NCBI RefSeq assembly: GCF_014204985.1
Contig: NZ_JACHMP010000001.1
Coordinates: 1,922,001-1,986,000 of the forward strand
DNA length: 64,000 nucleotides
Source: Streptosporangium becharense
GTDB taxonomy: Bacteria > Actinomycetota > Actinomycetes > Streptosporangiales > Streptosporangiaceae
Reading direction: 5' to 3'
The position numbers and the translations under genes are program-made. The notes beneath the pieces were generated by a model. It did not search any database, was not told the DNA's origin, and was given only the letters and a program-made list of their open reading frames with translations. Below are positions 16,846-25,356 of the stretch, piece after piece. Every line of letters begins with the position of its first letter. Position 1 is the first letter of the stretch.

Positions 16846-17065
16846 GAGACCTTCCCTTGCGTCCTGCCCGCGCCGGAACCGGGCGGGGCTGAGCCGGGAA
16901 ATCTAGGTGACGGGGCACCGGACGTCGTCCCCCACGTGACCGATCGCCGCTCCACGGCCCGGCGGACCGCCCGCCCCTGCCGGCGCTGACCGGGAACTGC
17001 GGCATTCCCTGTCACATCGTTCGTTCGACGTGTAGGCAGAACGAAGAAGGAAAAGGAGAAACCAC

Positions 17066-17389
17066 ATGCGCTACCTGATGATGTCCATGGCGTCCGACAC
17101 CGTCCCCGACGAGAACCTGTACGCCGAGATGGCCAAGTTCGTCGAGGAGCTGACCGCGGCGGGCGTCCTGCTGGCCACCGGCGGCCTCGAACCGGGCGGC
17201 GTCCGCATCACGTCCTCCGGCGAGGAGATCACGGTGACCGACGGGCCGTTCGCCGAGGCCAAGGAGGCCGTGGCCGGCTTCGCGCTGGTCGAGGTCCGTT
17301 CCAAGGAGGAGGCGATCGAGCTGGGCCGCCGCTTCCGCAGGATCGTCGGCGATGGCGAGAGCGTGATGCGGCAGGTCTTCGGCCCCTGA
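17066..17389 (+). CDS. DGPF/YCII-domain protein, partner of the ECF42-type sigma factor
   Basis: 107 residues; AAGGAGAAACC directly precedes the ATG. The YCII/DGPF fold is recognisable by MRYLMMSMASD at the start, the signature TDGPFAEAKEAVAGFALVEV (around 58-77) and a C-terminal arginine cluster. Genes of this family sit beside ECF42 sigma factors in many actinomycetes and are typically part of the sigma factor's regulon. Its biochemical role is not established. The sigma gene starts 241 bp downstream, after a repeat-rich spacer. Confidence 0.92.
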   Translation: MRYLMMSMASDTVPDENLYAEMAKFVEELTAAGVLLATGGLEPGGVRITSSGEEITVTDGPFAEAKEAVAGFALVEVRSKEEAIELGRRFRRIVGDGESVMRQVFGP

Positions 17390-17394
17390 ACCGC

Positions 17395-17590
17395 CGGCGG
17401 CGCCGTCAGCGGCACCGCTGACGGCGCTACCGGCACCGCCGACGCCGCTGACGGGGTACCGGGCACCGCCGACGCCGCTGACAACACCGCTGACGGTGGT
17501 GCTGGCACCGTTGACGGGGTACCGACGCCGCTGACAGCACCGCTGACGGTGGTACCGGCACCGTTGACGGCACCACCGGCGGCACCGCCC
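17395..17590. repeat. Degenerate GCACCGCTGACGG-type repeat array
   Basis: Many copies of a unit like ACCGCTGACGGTGGT or GCACCGTTGACGG fill the spacer between the DGPF gene and the sigma gene. A longer block starting CACCGCTGACGGTGGT recurs at 17485 and 17538 (53-bp spacing). There is no sensible ORF with a ribosome site. It may form several hairpins. Confidence 0.8.
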
Positions 17591-17630
17591 CGGTTTGCGG
17601 GCGAGCGGGGGTGGTGCTGTCATCGGTGCT

Positions 17631-19595
17631 GTGACGGTTGCCGCGGAGGAGGTCCATCGCACGGTCGACGCGGTCTGGAAACTCGAATCGGCCAGGATCG
17701 TCGCCGGGCTCACGCGGATGGTGCACGATGTCGGCCTCGCCGAGGAGCTGGCCCAGGACGCGCTCGTTTCCGCGCTCGAACAGTGGCCCGGGTCGGGGGT
17801 CCCGGACAACCCCGGCGCCTGGTTGACGGCCGTGGCCAAACGCCGCGCCGTCGATCACATCCGGCGCTCGCAACGTCTGGAGCGCAAGCAGGGGCAGCTC
17901 GCCCACGAGCTGGAACGGCAGCAGGAGGCCGAGCAGGACGACGTCCTGCGGTTGATGTTCGTCTCCTGCCATCCCGTGCTGCCGACCGAGGCACGGGTCG
18001 CGCTGACGCTCCGTCTGCTCGGCGGCCTGACGACCGCGGAGATCGCGCGGGCGTTCCTGGTCGACGAGCCGACGATCGCCCGGCGCGTCGCCGGGGCGAA
18101 GCGGATCCTGGCCGAGGAGCGGGTGCCGTTCGAGCTGCCGGACGGCTCGGAGGTGGTCGAGCGCCTGTCGTCGATACTCGGGGTCATCTACCTGATCTTC
18201 AACGAGGGGTATTCGGCGACGTCCGGGGACGACCTGATGCGGCCGGGGCTCTGCCTCGAAGCGCTGCGCCTGGGCCGGATGCTGGCCGCGCTGGCGCCGC
18301 ACGAAGCCGAGGTGCACGGGCTGGTCGCGCTGATGGAGATCCAGGCGTCCCGCACGGCCGCGCGGACCGGGCCGGCGGGCGAGCCCGTCCGGTTGCACGA
18401 GCAGAACCGGGGACGCTGGGACCAGTTGCTCATCCGCCGAGGTTTCACCGCGATGCTGCGGGCGCGGGAGGTGGGCGGCACCCCCGGCCCGTACGTGCTG
18501 CAGGCGGCGATCGCCGTGTGCCACGCGCAGGCGCGCACCGCCGACGACACCGACTGGGTGCGGATCGCGGCCCTATATGAGGCGCTGGCCCGGCTGCTGC
18601 CGACGCCGGTCGTGCGGCTCAACCAGGCCGTGGCGGTCGGAATGGCACACGGCCCCCGGGAGGGGCTCGCCCTGGCCGACTCCCTGACCGCCGACCCCGC
18701 GTTGCGCGACTACCACCTTCTCCCGGGCGTCCGGGGTGACCTCCTGATCCGGCTGGGGCGGCACGAGGAGGCACGGCTGGAGTTCGAGCGGGCCGCGTCT
18801 CTCACCGCGAACGTCGCCGAGCGCGCCTTCCTGCGCCGCCGCGCGGACGAGATCTCCGCCCCCGGTGCGCCGGGAGTCACTCTCGCGCGGGCCGTTCAGG
18901 ACTTCCTGGGACGCGACGATCTGGACCCGGGGACGATCCGGTCGTACGGGCAGACCCTGCGGCGGCTGCGCCTGAGCCTGGGCGATCAGACACCGCTGGC
19001 GTCCCTCACCGCCGGCCAGGTGGCGCGGGTGTTCGCGACGGCCTGGGGCGGGGTGGCTGCCGCCACCTGGAACCGGCACCGGTCGGCCGTCCGGTCGTTC
19101 GGCGCCTGGGCGTCCCTGGACGACCTCGCCGCGGAGCTCGACCGGCGCGCCGAGGCCCGCGGCCGGACGGAGCCGATCGGCCCGGCGCAGCTGGAGGCGC
19201 TGTGGAACCGCCCCGGTCTGTCCCTGCGGGAACGGACCCTGTGGCGGCTCCTGCACGAGTCGGCGGCCAGGGTGACCGCGGTGCTGTCCCTGAACGTCGA
19301 GGACCTGGATCTGGACGGCCGCCGGGGCGGCGCGGACGACGCCCGGGTGAGCTGGCGTTCCGGAACCGCCCGGCTCCTCCCTCTCCTGGTGGCCGGCCGG
19401 GCCCGGGGTCCGCTGTTCCTCTCCGACCGGCGGCCCGGCCCGGCCCGGATGCCGGCGCGGGCCGACCTGTGCCCGGAGACGGGCCGCCGCCGCCTGTCCT
19501 ACGAGCGAGCCGAGTATCTCTTCAAGCAGGCCACCAGAACCCTGGACCCGGCGGGCGACGGCTACACCCTGCGACAGCTCAGACCCCGCGCCTGA
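17631..19595 (+). CDS. ECF42-type sigma factor fused to a tyrosine-recombinase-like domain
   Basis: 654 residues from GTG 17631; TTG 17595 is a possible longer start. Residues 1-165 carry sigma region 2 (ESARIVAGLTRMVHDVGLAEELAQDAL) and region 4 (LTTAEIARAFLVDEPTIARRVAGAKR). Residues 165-405 are the helical TPR-like extension characteristic of ECF42, ending LTANVAERAFLRRRADE. After a short APGAPG linker a second unit follows. Residues 418-507 resemble the core-binding domain of phage integrases (TIRSYGQTLRRLR, TWNRHRSAVRSFGAWA). Residues 518-654 resemble the catalytic domain, including the Arg-I helix (LWRLLHESAARVTAVLSLNVEDLDL, Arg547) and an HxxR-like box altered to RQLR at the extreme C-terminus. 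The tyrosine nucleophile is missing. The fusion is in frame with no stop or start between halves. Confidence 0.88.
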   Translation: MTVAAEEVHRTVDAVWKLESARIVAGLTRMVHDVGLAEELAQDALVSALEQWPGSGVPDNPGAWLTAVAKRRAVDHIRRSQRLERKQGQLAHELERQQEAEQDDVLRLMFVSCHPVLPTEARVALTLRLLGGLTTAEIARAFLVDEPTIARRVAGAKRILAEERVPFELPDGSEVVERLSSILGVIYLIFNEGYSATSGDDLMRPGLCLEALRLGRMLAALAPHEAEVHGLVALMEIQASRTAARTGPAGEPVRLHEQNRGRWDQLLIRRGFTAMLRAREVGGTPGPYVLQAAIAVCHAQARTADDTDWVRIAALYEALARLLPTPVVRLNQAVAVGMAHGPREGLALADSLTADPALRDYHLLPGVRGDLLIRLGRHEEARLEFERAASLTANVAERAFLRRRADEISAPGAPGVTLARAVQDFLGRDDLDPGTIRSYGQTLRRLRLSLGDQTPLASLTAGQVARVFATAWGGVAAATWNRHRSAVRSFGAWASLDDLAAELDRRAEARGRTEPIGPAQLEALWNRPGLSLRERTLWRLLHESAARVTAVLSLNVEDLDLDGRRGGADDARVSWRSGTARLLPLLVAGRARGPLFLSDRRPGPARMPARADLCPETGRRRLSYERAEYLFKQATRTLDPAGDGYTLRQLRPRA

Positions 19596-19656
19596 CCACG
19601 GCCCGGGGCCCCGGCTCACCACCGGAAGACGGGGACCGCCTCCCGTGGTTCAATTA

Positions 19657-19684
19657 AATGACCGTATGATGATATCTGGTCATT
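19657..19684. promoter_or_regulatory. 28-bp inverted repeat, likely TetR operator
   Basis: Arms AATGACC and GGTCATT flank a 14-bp AT-rich centre. It lies 25 bp upstream of the TetR start in the only AT-rich stretch nearby. This placement over the promoter fits autorepression of the tetR-rph-like operon. Confidence 0.7.
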
Positions 19685-19708
19685 GTTATGGAAAACGGGG
19701 GATGAGAC

Positions 19709-20458
19709 ATGGCGGCACAGGCCAGGAAGGCGGGGCGGCCACCCCGAGATCCCTCCCACCGGCTCGCGCGAGCGCACCGGATCCTCGACATCACCGGTGA
19801 CCTGGTCCTGCGCTGGGGATACGACAAGACCACCGTCGAGGACATCGCCCGGCGGGCCGGCGTCGCGAAGGGCACGATCTACCTGCACTGGCGGACACGC
19901 GAGGAGATGTTCTCCGCGCTGCTGCGCCGTGAACGGGTCGAGATGCTCGTCGAGGTGCGGCGGCGGCTGGAGGAGGGCTCCGGCACGCTCCGCGAGCTGC
20001 TCCGGTTGTTCGCCTCCGAGCTGATGCGACGGCCGCTGATGCGCGCGAGCGTCCTGGGTGACTCGGAGGTGCTGGGCAGGCTCATCCGCGACAAGCGTGA
20101 CCGCGCTCCGGACACCGAGCCGAGCGCCGGGCTCGGACGTTACCTCGGCGTACTGCGTGAGCACGGCACGCTGCGGACCGACCTCTCACCCGCCGAGCAC
20201 GTGACCGTGCTCACCTCGGTGATGTACGGGTTCCTGCTCGCCCCGCGGATGACACCGGAGGGTCACGGGGTTTCCGACGACCGGCTGGCGGAGCTGCTCG
20301 CCGACGCCGCGAGCCGGGCGGTGGAGTCCGGCGTCACCGTCCCGCCCGACGGAGCCCACATGATCAAACGGGCGACCCTGGAGTACGTCGACATCGCCGT
20401 GGAGGCCGCGCGGCGGAAGCTGCACGCGTCCCTCGGCTCCGAGAAAGGTGCGACATGA
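19709..20458 (+). CDS. TetR/AcrR-family transcriptional regulator
   Basis: 249 residues; ATG 19709 is preceded by GGGGGATGAG. The N-terminal TetR helix-turn-helix is clear (ILDITGDLVLRWGYDKTTVEDIARRAGVAKGTIYLHWRTREEM, about 27-69). The remainder is a helical ligand-binding and dimer domain. Its stop overlaps the start of the downstream Rph/PEP-synthase-like gene (ATGA), so both are translated together. The inverted repeat at 19657-19684 is probably its operator. The inducer is unknown; a compound acted on by the downstream enzyme is a natural guess. Confidence 0.93.
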   Translation: MAAQARKAGRPPRDPSHRLARAHRILDITGDLVLRWGYDKTTVEDIARRAGVAKGTIYLHWRTREEMFSALLRRERVEMLVEVRRRLEEGSGTLRELLRLFASELMRRPLMRASVLGDSEVLGRLIRDKRDRAPDTEPSAGLGRYLGVLREHGTLRTDLSPAEHVTVLTSVMYGFLLAPRMTPEGHGVSDDRLAELLADAASRAVESGVTVPPDGAHMIKRATLEYVDIAVEAARRKLHASLGSEKGAT

Positions 20459-22974
20459 AGGTCCTCCCCCTCGCCGACGAGGCGGCCGATCTCGCGTTGA
20501 CGGGCGGCAAGGGCGCCTCGCTGGCCCGGCTGGCCCGCGCCGGCCTGCCGGTTCCCGCCGGCTTCCACGTCACCACGGACGCCTACCGCGACTTCGTCTC
20601 CCGCGACGGCCTCCACGACCTGATCATGGAGGCCGTCGCCGGTTCACCCCCGGACCGGGCCGCCGCGCACATCGCCGCCCTGTTCGCCGACCGCGAGATG
20701 CCGCCGGAGACCGCCGGGGAGATACGGGCGGCGTACGCGAGGCTCGGCGATGACGTGCCGGTCGCCGTGCGGTCGTCCGCCACGGCCGAGGACCTTCCCG
20801 GGATGTCGTTCGCCGGGCAGCAGGACACCTACCTCAACGTCTCGGACGACGCCCTGCCGGACGCGGTCAAACGCTGCTGGGCGTCGCTGTGGACCGCGCG
20901 CGCCATCGCCTACCGGTCCGCGAACGGCGTCCCGCAGGACGAGGTGGCGATCGCGGTGGTGGTGCAGGAACTGGTGCCCGCCGACGCGGCGGGCGTGCTC
21001 TTCACCGCCGACCCCGTCACCGGGGACCGCGGCAGAGTGGTGATCAACGCCTCGTGGGGCCTGGGCGAGGCCGTCGTCGGCGGGCAGGTGACGCCCGACA
21101 CCGTCGTGGTCGGCGGGCCCGGCGGCGAGATCGTCGAGGAACACGTCGGTGACAAGGCCGTCATGACCGTCCGCGTCCCCGGCGGCACACGGGAGGAACC
21201 GGTGCCCGAGGAACTGCGCCGCCGCCCCGTGCTCGACCGCGACCGGGCCCTGCGGCTCGCGCGGCTCGGCACTCGGATCGAGGAACTGTACGGCACCCCC
21301 ATGGACGTGGAGTGGACACTGCGCGACGGGAAGTTCGCCGTGGTGCAGGCCCGCCCGATCACCGGGCTCAGGCAGCCGGTCGAGGAGTGGAACGACAGCC
21401 TGATCGGCGACTACCTGTGGACCGGCTCCAACCTCGGCGAGGCCATCCCCGACGTGATGACGCCGTGCACATGGTCACTCGTCCAGATCTTCATCGGCGA
21501 GGCCATGGCGTCCCTGCCGATCCCCGGGTTTCCCATGGTCGGCAACATCGGCGGACGCTTCTACATGAACCTCAGCGTGGTGGTCTCCGTCGCGCGGGCG
21601 GTGGGCATGGGAGGGCGGCTCGGCGCGGTCGAGCAGGTTTTCGGCAAACTACCCCCCGGCCTCGACGTGCCGCTGCTGCCCGTCTCCCGCTGGCGGATCG
21701 TCAAGGCCCTGCTGCCGACCGTGGTCACCCTGCGCAGGCGTGTGACGGCCACCCTCCGGGACATGCCCGCCTTCCTCGCCACGGCACGGCGGCGCAACAC
21801 GGAGCTGCGCGAGCGGATCGCCGCCGCCGGCACCCCGGGTGAGCTGGCCGAACTGTGGGAGAAGGAACTGCTGCCCTACTACGTCCAGTCCTGCCGGGTG
21901 CTGGAGGCCGCCGGACGACAGGGCGGCAACACCCTGGTCATGACCCGCGACAGACTGCGCAAGATGGTGGGCGAGACCGACGCCGAAGCCATGCTCACCG
22001 GGGTCGGCGCCGACGGGGAACTGGCCAGCCTCGGGCCGATCATCGGCCTGCGGAAACTCGCCGGAGGTGAGATCGACCGGGAGACGTTCGCCCGCGACTA
22101 CGGGCATCGCGGCCCGCACGAGTTCGAGGTCTCCCTCCCCCGCCCCGGCGAGGACCCCGCGTGGATCGACGCCCAACTCGCCGCGTCGACCGTGTCCGGG
22201 GAACGGACCGGCGCGTTGCTGGAGCGTCAGCGTGAGGCCCGGGAAGCGGCCTGGCGGCGGTTCGAGCGGCGCAGTCCCGGCAGGGCGGCGAAGACGCGCG
22301 ACCTGGTGAAGCGGTGGAACGCGATCGTCCGCGACCGGGAGACGGCCCGCTCCGAGGTGGTCCGTGCCTTCTGGGCACTGCGTGCCTTCGTTCTGCGGGC
22401 CGGGGAGCTGACCGGCCACGGTGATGACCTGTTCTTCCTGTCGATCCAGGAGATCCTCGCCGTCCTGCGCGGCGGCGACGCCCCGCCGCCGGCCCGGGTG
22501 GCGATCCGGCGGGCGACCTACGAGCGCTACGCCGCCCTGCCCCCGTACCCCATGCTGATCGTCGGCCGGTTCGATCCGGTCCGCTGGGCGGCCGACCCCG
22601 CCCGGCGCAGCGATGTCTTCGACGCCCGCGGTGACGGTACCCCGGTGAGCGACACGGTGACCGGCTTCCCCGGAGCGCCCGGTGTCGTCGAGGGCGTGGC
22701 CCGCGTCATCGCCACCCCCGAGGAGGGCGACCGTCTCGCCCCCGGCGAGATCCTCGTGACGACCCTGACCAACATCGGCTGGACCCCGATGTTCCCCCGC
22801 GCCGCCGCCGTGGTGACCGACATGGGGGCACCCCTGTCACACGCCTCCATCGTCGCCCGGGAGCTCGGGATCCCCGCCGTCGTCGGCACGGGCAACGCCA
22901 CCATGCGCCTGCGCGACGGTGCCAGGATCCGGGTCGACGGCGAGCGCGGCACAGTGGAACTCCTGACGCCCTGA
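20455..22974 (+). CDS. PEP-synthase/rifampin-phosphotransferase-like three-domain enzyme
   Basis: 839 residues with the Rph/PPDK order. An ATP-grasp domain (1-310) has KGASLARL, AVRSSATAEDLPGMSFAGQQDTYLNV and EWTLRDGKFAVVQARPITG. The middle substrate-binding domain covers about 320-720. A C-terminal swivelling His domain has TDMGAPLSHASIVARELGIPAVVG, with His796 as the phosphocarrier. Length and order fit rifampin phosphotransferase, which uses ATP to phosphorylate rifamycins, but also uncharacterised PEP-utilising enzymes. The rifamycin-associated element that often precedes rph genes is not visible; a TetR operator is present instead. The substrate is therefore open. It is coupled to tetR by a 4-bp overlap. 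Confidence 0.85.
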   Translation: MKVLPLADEAADLALTGGKGASLARLARAGLPVPAGFHVTTDAYRDFVSRDGLHDLIMEAVAGSPPDRAAAHIAALFADREMPPETAGEIRAAYARLGDDVPVAVRSSATAEDLPGMSFAGQQDTYLNVSDDALPDAVKRCWASLWTARAIAYRSANGVPQDEVAIAVVVQELVPADAAGVLFTADPVTGDRGRVVINASWGLGEAVVGGQVTPDTVVVGGPGGEIVEEHVGDKAVMTVRVPGGTREEPVPEELRRRPVLDRDRALRLARLGTRIEELYGTPMDVEWTLRDGKFAVVQARPITGLRQPVEEWNDSLIGDYLWTGSNLGEAIPDVMTPCTWSLVQIFIGEAMASLPIPGFPMVGNIGGRFYMNLSVVVSVARAVGMGGRLGAVEQVFGKLPPGLDVPLLPVSRWRIVKALLPTVVTLRRRVTATLRDMPAFLATARRRNTELRERIAAAGTPGELAELWEKELLPYYVQSCRVLEAAGRQGGNTLVMTRDRLRKMVGETDAEAMLTGVGADGELASLGPIIGLRKLAGGEIDRETFARDYGHRGPHEFEVSLPRPGEDPAWIDAQLAASTVSGERTGALLERQREAREAAWRRFERRSPGRAAKTRDLVKRWNAIVRDRETARSEVVRAFWALRAFVLRAGELTGHGDDLFFLSIQEILAVLRGGDAPPPARVAIRRATYERYAALPPYPMLIVGRFDPVRWAADPARRSDVFDARGDGTPVSDTVTGFPGAPGVVEGVARVIATPEEGDRLAPGEILVTTLTNIGWTPMFPRAAAVVTDMGAPLSHASIVARELGIPAVVGTGNATMRLRDGARIRVDGERGTVELLTP

Positions 22975-23023
22975 CCGGGGGGACACCCCTGTTCCCGGCT
23001 ACTGCTCGCGGCTCTGTTCCCGG

Positions 23024-24790
23024 TCACCAGGGTGCTTCCGCGTAGTCCTTGAGGAAGACCCCGTGGACCGGGTCGCCGGCCTCGCCGCGCACGATCGGGT
23101 CGTAGACGCGCGCGGCCCCGTCGATCACGTCCAGCGGGGTCCTGCGGTCGAGGTGGTCGCGGATCGGCCCGGGGATCTCGTCGGTGATCCAGCCGGTGTC
23201 CACGCTGCACATGTAGACGCCCCGCCGTGCGAGATCGGCGGCGCTGGTACGGGTCAGCATGTTCAGCCCGGCCTTGGCCATGTTGGTGTGCGGATGGCGG
23301 CCGGTCTTGTTGGCCACCGTGAACTGGCCCTCCACCGCCGAGACGTTCACCACGTAGCGGCGCGGCGCGGGAGCCTTCAGCAGCAGCGGCAGCAACCGGT
23401 CGATCAGGAGGAACGGCGCGACCGCGTTGACCAGCTGGACCTCCAGCAGTTCGGCCGGGTCGACCTCCCCGATCCGGGCCGTCCACGAGTTCCGTGAGGA
23501 GGTGTCCGGGAGCAGACCCGAGACGTCCGGCACCTGGGACGCGTCCGGGAAGGCCGCAGACCCGTCCCGCGCGACCGGTCCCCCGCCCTGGGCGATCCGT
23601 ACCCTGTCCTGAACGACCGGCACCCCGTCCCGCACGACCGGTCCCCCATTTCGAACGACCGGAGACCCGTCCCGCATGACCGGTGCCCCATCCCACACGA
23701 CCGGTCCTCCGCCCTGGACGATCCGTACCCCGTCCTGAACGACCGGCGCCTTCCCCGGAGACCCCTCGACCCCCGGGAACCTCTGGAACTCCGAAGACCT
23801 CTCGAAGAGCGGAGTGAAGCCGGGCGCCGTCGACACCGGCGCTCCATGCGGCAGCCCGCGCCGCTCCCCCTCGACCAGGGCCGCGTAGGCCGCCGGTGGG
23901 CGGCGCAGGGTCTGGGCGGCGTTGTTGACCAGGATGTCGAGAGGATCACCGGCCGTCAGGAAACGGTCGGTGAGCGCGACGACCTGCCGGGGGTCGCGCA
24001 GGTCGATGCCGACGATCTCCAGGCGCCCGTCCCAGTCACCGGCCGCGGCGAAACGCCGGGCCGCGTCGCAGGGGAACCGGGTGGTCACCGTGACGTGTGC
24101 ACCGTCATGGAGCATCTTCAGCGCGAGATGGTGCCCGATCTTCGTCCGGCCTCCGGTCACCAGGGCACGCCGTCCCCGCAGGTCGGTGCGGGCCGCGCGG
24201 CGTGCCGCGTTCGAGGCGGCGCACGGCGGGCAGAGCTGGTGGTACAGGCCGCCCACCTGGTCGAACGGGCCCTTGCAGATGTAACAGCGCCGTGCCCTGC
24301 CCAGCCGCCCCTGCCACCCGCCTCCCCCCGCCCTGCCTTCCGACGGCCCGTCCCCCCGCACCGTGCCTCCCCGCAGCCCGTCTTCCGACAGCGCCTCCTC
24401 CGCCGACCCGCTTCCTCGGAGTCCGCCTTCCGATGGCCCTCCTTCCCGCGCCGTACCTCCCCGCAGCCCGTCTTCCGACGGCGCCTTCTCCGCCGACCCG
24501 CTTTCCCGGAGTCCGCCTTCCGGCAACCCGCTTTCCTGCCACTTGCTTTCCGGCGACCCGCCGACGGGGGCGTCGGCCACCCGGTCCGGCGAGCCCATCG
24601 CGGTCGCGGCCAGCACCGCCGCGTCCGCCTCCCGCAGTGCGCGCTCACGCTCCCGTTTGCGGCGTCGCTGCCCGTCGCGGACCAGCGAGAGGGCCGTGTG
24701 CTCGATCCGGAGACGGTCCTGATCGTCCGCCGGGAGCCTGCGCGCCTCACCGAGCATCCGCATGACCGCCGAGACGCTCTCTTCGTCCAT
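23024..24790 (-). CDS. Atypical short-chain dehydrogenase with N-terminal Cys4 segment and repeat insertions
   Basis: 588 residues; ATG 24790 has AGGAAGGAC before it. After a charged helical N-terminus comes a low-complexity block made of two 30-residue repeats (about 92-151). A CYICK...CPPC zinc-binding motif follows at 169-190. The SDR Rossmann domain starts with RRALVTGGRTKIGHH (208-221) and continues with LDILVNNAAQTL. A second repeat insertion (about 345-412, units like GPVVRDG) splits the domain. The catalytic Ser is present (NVSAVEG), but the YxxxK site reads TNMAK, with Thr for Tyr. The Cys4-SDR arrangement is a known uncharacterised family. Canonical length would be about 420, so the insertions are strain-level expansions. 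Confidence 0.82.
   Translation of the reverse strand: MDEESVSAVMRMLGEARRLPADDQDRLRIEHTALSLVRDGQRRRKRERERALREADAAVLAATAMGSPDRVADAPVGGSPESKWQESGLPEGGLRESGSAEKAPSEDGLRGGTAREGGPSEGGLRGSGSAEEALSEDGLRGGTVRGDGPSEGRAGGGGWQGRLGRARRCYICKGPFDQVGGLYHQLCPPCAASNAARRAARTDLRGRRALVTGGRTKIGHHLALKMLHDGAHVTVTTRFPCDAARRFAAAGDWDGRLEIVGIDLRDPRQVVALTDRFLTAGDPLDILVNNAAQTLRRPPAAYAALVEGERRGLPHGAPVSTAPGFTPLFERSSEFQRFPGVEGSPGKAPVVQDGVRIVQGGGPVVWDGAPVMRDGSPVVRNGGPVVRDGVPVVQDRVRIAQGGGPVARDGSAAFPDASQVPDVSGLLPDTSSRNSWTARIGEVDPAELLEVQLVNAVAPFLLIDRLLPLLLKAPAPRRYVVNVSAVEGQFTVANKTGRHPHTNMAKAGLNMLTRTSAADLARRGVYMCSVDTGWITDEIPGPIRDHLDRRTPLDVIDGAARVYDPIVRGEAGDPVHGVFLKDYAEAPW
23560..23750. repeat. 21-bp-type repeats inserted in the SDR gene
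   Basis: Imperfect units coding (G/S/A)PVVRDG-like heptapeptides are repeated about eight times in frame. They interrupt the SDR fold between the NNAA motif and the catalytic Ser. Confidence 0.8.
24338..24517. repeat. Two 90-bp direct repeats in the SDR gene
   Basis: Two imperfect 90-bp copies code for 30-residue blocks starting GGLRESGSAE and GGLRGSGSAE. The period equals that of the kinase-gene repeat at 10927-11093. Confidence 0.8.
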
Positions 24791-24806
24791 CCGTCCTTCC
24801 TGGGAT

Positions 24807-24888
24807 GAAGCCCGGACGGGGGCGAACCAGCGTCTCATGTGCTCCCGCCGAGGACGGCGGATGCGACAGCCACTGCGTTACGGGCTCC
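24807..24888 (-). pseudogene. Degenerate tRNA-Cys-like copy
   Basis: On the minus strand the sequence begins GGAGCCCGTAACGCAGTGGC and ends with a T-arm-like GACGCTGGTTCG and CGGGCTTC. It parallels the intact tRNA-Cys immediately upstream along its full length. The ends still pair (GGAGCCCG with CGGGCTTC, one G-U). The T-loop has lost its AAT, the anticodon loop is six bases (GTCCTC), and an insertion lengthens the variable region. It is most likely a decaying duplicate, lying just ahead of the SDR start. Confidence 0.6.
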
Positions 24889-24900
24889 CCGAGGAGCCGT

Positions 24901-24973
24901 GGGATCCGGCCGGATTCGAACCGGCGTCTTCCACCTTTGCAGGGTGGCACGACGACCACTGCGCTACGGATCC
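24901..24973 (-). tRNA. tRNA-Cys (GCA)
   Basis: Cloverleaf on the minus strand: acceptor GGATCCG with CGGATCC; D-arm from GCGC; anticodon stem CCACC/GGTGG with loop CTGCAAA, giving anticodon GCA; T-arm GCCGG-TTCGAAT-CCGGC. The 3' CCA is not encoded. Confidence 0.95.
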
Positions 24974-25356
24974 CCACGGAACCGGTCCGGGCCGGGCCGG
25001 TATCCGGTGGCCAATGTAGCGAAGATTCCTTACAACCCGCCGTCCGTGTCGTCGGCTCCGCCGACGGCGTGCACAAGCGCGCAGGCCCGGCCGATGCCGA
25101 CGGACCTGTTCGCCATGAGCGGGTGAGTGCCGTCTCGCCATGAACGGGTCGGCCACCGCACTCGACGTGGACATGCCGGTCACTGCTCCCAACGCGGGCA
25201 GGCCGGCCACCACACTCGACATGAACGGGCCCGCCGGCGCGCTCTGCGCGGGCGGGCCCGTGGACGCACGGGACAGTCAGGGGGTCAGAGGGTCAGGAAG
25301 GGCAGAGGTTCAGAGGGTCAGCGGGCAGGGAGGGCAGGAAGTCAGGGACCAGGGAG
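24974..25356. other. Gap between tRNA-Cys and the surface-protein gene
   Basis: No convincing gene. It holds a strong hairpin at 25225-25261 and, from about 25276 to the end of the surface-protein gene, a purine-rich series of GTCAGAGG- and GGCAGGG-type repeats. Confidence 0.6.
25225..25261 (-). terminator. Hairpin downstream of the surface-protein gene
   Basis: Arms ACGGGCCCGCC and GGCGGGCCCGT (11 bp) enclose a GC-rich loop with further pairing. It lies about 95 bp beyond the stop of the minus-strand surface-protein gene. There is no T-run. Confidence 0.65.

Noticed and set aside
17000..17040. ECF42-type promoter upstream of the DGPF gene
   Set aside because: TGTCAC and CGAC occur, but only 10 bp apart, which does not fit the usual -35/-10 spacing.
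20455..22974. Firm call as rifampin phosphotransferase
   Set aside because: The domain order fits, but the rifamycin-associated element is not seen and PEP-utilising relatives of unknown substrate look the same at this level.
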